Origin: Blastococcus sp. TF02-09
Lineage (GTDB): Bacteria > Actinomycetota > Actinomycetes > Mycobacteriales > Geodermatophilaceae
Direction of reading: 5' to 3'
DNA length: 64,000 bases
NCBI RefSeq assembly: GCF_003319105.1
Contig: NZ_QOHH01000005.1
Span: forward strand, 124,001-188,000
Shown here piece after piece: positions 59,893 to 64,000 of this stretch (its first letter is position 1; each line of letters begins with the position of its first letter). The position numbers and the translations under genes were made by a program. The notes under the pieces were generated by a model, which was given only the letters and a program-made list of their open reading frames with translations, did not search any database and was not told the DNA's origin.

Positions 59893-60732
59893 GTGAGCGG
59901 GCGGCTGGTACTCGGTGGGGCGCCTCTCGGGCAGCCCGGGGACGTCGGCCCGCGGCTGCGCTCGGTGCTGGAGACCGCCGACGTGCTGGCCGTCGAGGAC
60001 ACCCGCCGGCTGCACCGGCTGGCCTCCGACCTCGGCGTCACCTTCACCGGGCGGGTGGTGACCTTCCACGAGTCGGTGGAGCAGCAGCGGCTCCCGGGGC
60101 TGATGAGCGCCCTGGCCGACGGCGCGACCGTGCTGCTGCTCACCGACGCCGGCATGCCCTCGGTCTCCGACCCCGGCTACACGCTGGTGCGGGCCGCGAT
60201 CGACGCCGGGATCGCCGTCACGTCGGTGCCCGGACCTTCCGCGGTGACGACGGCGCTGGCCGTCTCCGGGCTGCCGGTGGACCGGTTCTGCTTCGAGGGC
60301 TTCCTGCCGCGCAAGGCGGGGGAGCGGCGGGCCCGCTTCACGGGGCTGGCCGACGAGCGGCGGACCATGGTCTTCTTCGAGTCACCGCACCGGCTGGCCG
60401 ACGCGCTGGCCGACGCCGCGGCGGTGCTGGGCGCGGACCGGCCCGCCGCGGTCTGCCGGGAGCTCACCAAGACCTACGAGGAGATCCGCCGGGGGCCGCT
60501 GGCCGAGCTCGCGGAGTGGGCCGCCGAGGGCGTGAAGGGCGAGATCACGCTGGTGGTGGGCGGGGCGCCGGAGCGGACGGTGGAGCTCACGCCGGCGGAC
60601 CTGGCGGCGGAGGTGGCCGCGGAGGAGGCGTCCGGGGCCACCCGCAAGGACGCGATCCGGGCCGTGGTGGAGCGCACCGGCATGCCGCGCCGGGTCGTCT
60701 ACGACGCCGTCGTCGCCGCCAAGTCCCCCTGA
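59893..60732 (+). CDS. rsmI: 16S rRNA (cytidine-1402-2'-O)-methyltransferase
   Basis: A 279-aa tetrapyrrole-methylase-fold enzyme. VLETADVLAVEDTRRLHRLASDLGV, LLTDAGMPSVSDPGYTLVRAA and VPGPSAVTTALAVSGLPVDRFCFEGFLPRKAGER are the family's SAM-binding and substrate segments; the C-terminal helix has ATRKDAIRAVVERTGMPRRVVYDAVV. It methylates C1402 of 16S rRNA. GTG 59893. A repeat array follows it. Confidence 0.95.
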   Translation: MSGRLVLGGAPLGQPGDVGPRLRSVLETADVLAVEDTRRLHRLASDLGVTFTGRVVTFHESVEQQRLPGLMSALADGATVLLLTDAGMPSVSDPGYTLVRAAIDAGIAVTSVPGPSAVTTALAVSGLPVDRFCFEGFLPRKAGERRARFTGLADERRTMVFFESPHRLADALADAAAVLGADRPAAVCRELTKTYEEIRRGPLAELAEWAAEGVKGEITLVVGGAPERTVELTPADLAAEVAAEEASGATRKDAIRAVVERTGMPRRVVYDAVVAAKSP

Positions 60733-60744
60733 CCCCCGGCGGCG

Positions 60745-60798
60745 ATTGCGCCCTTTTCCACGCGTGGACCCCTGGAGAGAGGTGGGGAAGGGCGCAAT
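60745..60798. repeat. Inverted pair of the DUF559-flanking repeat (copies A and B)
   Basis: Copy A (60745-60761, ATTGCGCCCTTTTCCAC) and copy B (60782-60798, GTGGGGAAGGGCGCAAT) form a 17-base inverted repeat with 15 matches, spacer 20 bases. Copy B's longer form (to 60802, ending GGCC) recurs beyond the next gene as copy C. Together they could fold as a hairpin after rsmI, or be target sites of the gene between them. Confidence 0.8.
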
Positions 60799-60857
60799 GG
60801 CCGTGACCCTGTGGACGACCTCGGCGGTGGAGGCCGTCGATCCGGCACGGTGCTGCG

Positions 60858-61727
60858 GTGCCCCGGCCCGCCCGCGTTCCACCACAGCTGGAGGAGAAGC
60901 CGTTCCTCGGTTCGTCCGCCGTCGCCGCGGGCCTGCTGTCGCTGCGCCAGCTCGAGGGGGCGACCTGGCGACGGCTGGTGCACGGCGTCTACGTGCATCG
61001 CGACGTCCCGGTCACGCATGCCCTCAGGGCCGAGGCGGCGCTGCTCCGGCTGCCTGGCGCGGTGGTCACCGGTCGCAGCGCCGCCGTCCTGTGGGGTGTC
61101 GACCTCGCCGGCCCGGACGACGACGTCGAGCTGACCCTGCCTCCCGGTTCCCACATGGTCCGCGTGCTCGGCCTGCACACGCGGCGTGCCGCCCTGCCTG
61201 CCACCGACGTCCGGCGTCGTAGCGGGCTGAGGGTCTCGTCCCCGGCGGCCACTGCGCTGCGGCTCGCGAGCGTCCTTCCGCCGGACCACGCCGTCGCCGC
61301 CGTCGACCAGCTCATCGCGGCCGGCGTGGTGGACCTGGAGGCGGTGCGGCAGCGGGCGGACGTCGCCTGCGGGCCGGGGTCAGCGCGGGGCCGTCGCGTG
61401 GCAGGGCTTGCCGACGGTCTGGCCGAGTCCCCACCTGAGACGAGGGTGCGGTTGCTGATCGGGCGCAGCCGGTTGCCGGTTCCGGTCGCCCAGTTCCGCG
61501 TCCTCCACCAGGGCCGGTTCGTGGCTCGCGTGGACTTCGCCTGGCCGGAGCGGAAGGTGGCCCTCGAGTACGACGGGCTGTGGCACGGCGAACCCGGGCA
61601 GTTCGCGCGCGACAGACGCCGGCTCAACGCTCTGCGCGAGGCCGGCTGGAGCGTGGTCTTCGTGACCGCGGCCGATCTCCGGGACCCGGCCGCGTTGATC
61701 GCACGGATCGCGCGCGCCCTCGGGTGA
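60858..61727 (+). CDS. DUF559 (Vsr-like nuclease fold) protein with AbiEi-like N-terminus
   Basis: A 289-aa protein. The N-terminal 170 residues resemble the AbiEi-type winged helix and antitoxin-like region (AAGLLSLRQLEGATWRRLVHGVYVHRDVP, HTRRAALPATDVRRRSGLRVSSPAATALRLA). The C-terminal 100 residues are DUF559, related to Vsr nuclease: FVARVDFAWPERKVALEYDGLWHGEPGQFARDRRRLNALREAGW, with Asp/Glu/Asp and HxG typical of the PD-(D/E)XK-like fold. Function is unknown. It is bracketed by copies of one repeat (60782-60802, 61763-61783). GTG 60858; ribosome site not clear. Confidence 0.85.
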   Translation: MPRPARVPPQLEEKPFLGSSAVAAGLLSLRQLEGATWRRLVHGVYVHRDVPVTHALRAEAALLRLPGAVVTGRSAAVLWGVDLAGPDDDVELTLPPGSHMVRVLGLHTRRAALPATDVRRRSGLRVSSPAATALRLASVLPPDHAVAAVDQLIAAGVVDLEAVRQRADVACGPGSARGRRVAGLADGLAESPPETRVRLLIGRSRLPVPVAQFRVLHQGRFVARVDFAWPERKVALEYDGLWHGEPGQFARDRRRLNALREAGWSVVFVTAADLRDPAALIARIARALG

Positions 61728-61762
61728 GTGCGCGCTGGCCCACGTCTCGGAGGTGGTGAGGG

Positions 61763-61783
61763 GTGGATAAGGGCGCAACGGCC
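61763..61783 (+). repeat. Third copy (C) of the DUF559-flanking repeat
   Basis: GTGGATAAGGGCGCAACGGCC matches copy B (60782-60802) at 18 of 21 bases, in the same orientation. It lies between the DUF559 stop and the end of the convergent corA gene. Confidence 0.78.
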
Positions 61784-61791
61784 CGCAGGGG

Positions 61792-62931
61792 TCAGAGCCA
61801 GCCGTTGCGCTTGAAGCCGCGGTGCAGCAGGACGCAGGCCAGCGCGATGACCAGCAGCACCGCCGGGTAGCCGTAGCGCCACCCCAGCTCGGGCATGTGC
61901 TCGAAGTTCATGCCGTAGATGCCCGCGATCGCGGTGGGGACGGCGATGATGCCGGCCCACGCGGAGATCCGTCGCATGTCCTCGTTGTCGGCCATCTGCG
62001 TGCGGGCCAGCGACGCCTGCAGGATCGAGGTGAGCAGCTCGTCCAGCCCGGCCACCTGGTCGCGGACGCGGATGGCGTGGTCGAGCACGTCGCGGAAGTA
62101 CGAGCGCATCGCCTCCGGGACGACGTCGATCTGCCGCTCGGCCAGCTTCTGCAGCGGCACCTCCAGCGGGGAGACCGCCCGCCGCAGCGACATGAGCTCC
62201 CGCTTGAGCTGGTAGAGCCGGCCGACGTCGTCGGTGCGCGACGAGCTGAAGACCGAGGCCTCGAGCTCGTCGACGTCGTCCTCCACGGCGCCGGCGACCT
62301 CGACGAAGGTGTCCACCACCAGGTCGGAGACGGCGTAGAGGACGGCGGCCGGCCCGAGGCAGAGCAGGTCGTGCTGCTCCTCCAGCCGGTGCCGCAGGTC
62401 GCCCAGCTCGCCGTGGTGCCCGTGCCGCACGGTGATCACGTAGTGCGCACCGAGGAAGACCATCACCTCGCCGGTGTCGACCACCTCGCTGGTCGCGGTG
62501 AGCTCCTCGTGCTCCACGTAGGTCGCGGTCTTGAGCACCATGAACAGCGCGTCGTCGTACCGCTCCAGCTTCGGGCGCTGGTGGGCGAAGACGGCGTCCT
62601 CCACGGCCAGCGGGTGCAGGTCGTACTGCTCCGCCAGCGCGCCGAGCTCCTCCTCCGTCGGCTCGTACAGCCCCAGCCAGACGAAGCCGCCCTGCTCGCG
62701 CGCCACGCGGAGCGCGTCCCCGGGTTCGACCGGTGCCTGACGGCGTCCGTCGACGTAGACGGCGCAGTCGACGACGGCGTCGACCCCCTCGCGGCGGGTC
62801 GCGGTGCGCGGTTGCCGGCCGGCGGGCCGGGGCCGGGGGCCGGGGCGCGAGCTCTCCTGCGCAGGGGTGGGCGAGGCGCGGTCCGGCAGCGGCGGGGTCG
62901 ACGCTGGGGACGACGTGTCGGCGCTGCTCAT
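61792..62931 (-). CDS. corA: CorA-family magnesium/cobalt transporter
   Basis: A 379-aa pentameric Mg2+ channel. A disordered Pro-rich head of 50 residues precedes the cytoplasmic funnel (GFVWLGLYEPTEEELGALAEQY, HPLAVEDAVFAHQRPKLERYDD), a long helix (LKRELMSLRRAVSPLEVPLQKLAERQI), and two helices with the ion-selectivity motif YGMNFEHMPE (IAVPTAIAGIYGMNF; YPAVLLVIALACVLLHRGF). It moves Mg2+ or Co2+. It is convergent with DUF559 and divergent from the permease. ATG 62931 may have in-frame alternatives. Confidence 0.93.
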   Translation of the reverse strand: MSSADTSSPASTPPLPDRASPTPAQESSRPGPRPRPAGRQPRTATRREGVDAVVDCAVYVDGRRQAPVEPGDALRVAREQGGFVWLGLYEPTEEELGALAEQYDLHPLAVEDAVFAHQRPKLERYDDALFMVLKTATYVEHEELTATSEVVDTGEVMVFLGAHYVITVRHGHHGELGDLRHRLEEQHDLLCLGPAAVLYAVSDLVVDTFVEVAGAVEDDVDELEASVFSSSRTDDVGRLYQLKRELMSLRRAVSPLEVPLQKLAERQIDVVPEAMRSYFRDVLDHAIRVRDQVAGLDELLTSILQASLARTQMADNEDMRRISAWAGIIAVPTAIAGIYGMNFEHMPELGWRYGYPAVLLVIALACVLLHRGFKRNGWL

Positions 62932-63002
62932 CGGGGCATCTCCTCGGTTGCGGGCCCCCGAAGCCTAGGCGCGCCCGACCGGGTCGACGTCGAGGAGGAA
63001 CC

Positions 63003-64000
63003 GTGGCATCCAACCGTCGGGTGAAGTCGGTGGAGGAGTCGATCCGGGACACCGACGAACCGGATCACCGGCTCAAGAAGAACCTCTCCGCACTCGACCT
63101 CACCGTCTTCGGGGTGGGCGTGGTCATCGGCGCCGGAATCTTCGTGGTCACCGGCGTGGTGGCGCAGGACCAGGCCGGCCCGGCGGTCGCGGTCTCGTTC
63201 CTCGTCGCGGGCGTGGTCTGCGCGCTGGCCGCGCTCTGCTACGCCGAGTTCGCCTCGACCGTCCCGGTGGCCGGCTCCGCCTACACCTTCTCCTACGCGA
63301 CGTTCGGCGAGCTGATCGCCTGGATCATCGGCTGGGACCTGGTCCTCGAGTTCTCCATCGGCGCGGCCGCGGTCTCGTCGAGCTGGTCGGGCTACCTCGC
63401 GCAGCTGCTGGACGACGTCGGGCTGACCGCGCCGGGCTGGCTGAGCGGCGAGGGGGCGGTCAACGTGCCGGCCATGGTGCTGGCGCTGGCCATGACCGGC
63501 GTCCTGGTGGCGGGCATCAAGGTGTCCAGCCGGTTCAACGCCGTGGTGGTGGCGATCAAGGTCGCGGTGGTCCTCGTCGTCGTCGCGGTCGGCGTCTTCT
63601 ACGTCCAGGCCGACAACTACACGCCGTTCGTCCCGCCGGCGCAGCCCGCCGATCCGGAGGGTTCCGGGCTGCACGCCCCGCTCATCCAGACGCTGTTCGG
63701 CGTGCTGCCCAGCACCTACGGCTGGGGCGGGGTCGTCGCCGGCGCCTCGATCGTGTTCTTCGCCTTCATCGGCTTCGACATCGTGGCCACCGCCGCGGAG
63801 GAGACCCGCGACCCGAAGCGGGACGTGCCCCGCGGCATCCTCGGCTCGCTGGCGATCTGCACCGTGCTCTACATCGCGGTGTCGCTGGTGGTCGTCGGCA
63901 TGCAGAACTACCAGGATCTGAACCCCGAGGCGCCGCTGGCCGGGGCGTTCTCCGCCGTGGGCCTGGAGTTCTTCGCCACCCTCATCAGCATCGGCGCGCT
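63003..64000 (+). CDS. APC-superfamily amino acid permease, N-terminal part (runs off the window)
   Basis: 332 codons of a permease that continues beyond the window. SVEESIRDTDEPDHRLKKNL is the head of the CAT-like subfamily; helices follow at VFGVGVVIGAGIFVVTGVVA, FLVAGVVCALAALCYAEFAS, GELIAWIIGWDLVLEFSIG and on. FFAFIGFDIVATAAEETRDPKRDVPRGI is the typical conserved loop. Cationic or other amino acids are likely substrates. AGGAGG lies 5 bases before the GTG. It is divergent from corA. Confidence 0.93.
   Translation, partial: MASNRRVKSVEESIRDTDEPDHRLKKNLSALDLTVFGVGVVIGAGIFVVTGVVAQDQAGPAVAVSFLVAGVVCALAALCYAEFASTVPVAGSAYTFSYATFGELIAWIIGWDLVLEFSIGAAAVSSSWSGYLAQLLDDVGLTAPGWLSGEGAVNVPAMVLALAMTGVLVAGIKVSSRFNAVVVAIKVAVVLVVVAVGVFYVQADNYTPFVPPAQPADPEGSGLHAPLIQTLFGVLPSTYGWGGVVAGASIVFFAFIGFDIVATAAEETRDPKRDVPRGILGSLAICTVLYIAVSLVVVGMQNYQDLNPEAPLAGAFSAVGLEFFATLISIGA

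Overview
The window is very GC-rich DNA with about 95 % G or C at third codon positions, many GTG starts, 4-base ATGA/GTGA gene overlaps, no insertion sequence, no prophage gene and no CRISPR array. Gene content and order (sepH, serC, citrate synthase, pdxH, F420-type LLM oxidoreductase, LGFP repeats, Pmt-RsmI, galU-glp-rimJ-glpR) point to a free-living actinobacterium. From recalled protein resemblance I would place it in the Geodermatophilaceae (Blastococcus, Geodermatophilus or Modestobacter type). That placement is inference.

Layout. 0-7 kb: end of a drug-type ABC exporter, a renalase-like flavoprotein, a SpoU RNA methyltransferase, a three-copy palindrome array, a general-stress protein and a heterodimeric ABC exporter. 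7-19.5 kb: HAD phosphatase, division regulator SepH, an S9 peptidase translationally coupled to a circularly permuted ATP-grasp protein, a large hybrid histidine kinase, serC, citrate synthase, pdxH and an MFS pump. 19.6-30 kb: UdgX-type uracil-DNA glycosylase, an ABC-2 exporter, an F420-type oxidoreductase, a TPR protein, an IMPase-like protein, ferredoxin reductase, a secreted GH25-like protein, the Nei glycosylase and tRNA-Arg(CCU). 30-39.4 kb: YcnI, a lipoprotein hydrolase, a DUF4396 membrane protein behind a CsoR-like operator, two CNNM/CorC-like membrane proteins, a sirtuin-led operon that includes a pyrimidine-dimer-glycosylase/EVE-like fusion, and YbaK.

39.4-60.7 kb carries a block whose order resembles mycobacterial chromosomes: mscL, a SAF protein, an FmdB/Ruc-like chaperone preceded by a CIRCE element, then (after about 9 kb of accessory genes) 5-formyl-THF cyclo-ligase, galU, glp, rimJ, glpR, tRNA-Ala(CGC), pmt and rsmI. 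The accessory insert holds two AraC paralogues, two small unrecognised genes, a PAS-SpoIIE-ATPase-STAS protein, a chromate transporter, a MarR regulator and an AccA/AccD-type carboxyltransferase. 60.7-64 kb: a DUF559 nuclease-fold gene bracketed by three copies of one repeat, CorA, and the start of an amino-acid permease that runs off the window.

Themes: DNA repair (UdgX, Nei, the dimer-glycosylase fusion, DUF559), stress and partner-switching signalling (hybrid kinase, SpoIIE phosphatase, CIRCE-controlled chaperone), division control (SepH, Glp/GlpR), metal handling (YcnI, DUF4396, CNNM, CorA, ChrA) and envelope glycosylation (GalU, Pmt, LGFP protein). The most promising leads for something undescribed are the sirtuin / small protein / dimer-glycosylase-EVE operon, the DUF559 gene with its own repeats, the CIRCE-controlled FmdB variant lacking a zinc cysteine, and the ATP-grasp protein coupled to an S9 peptidase.
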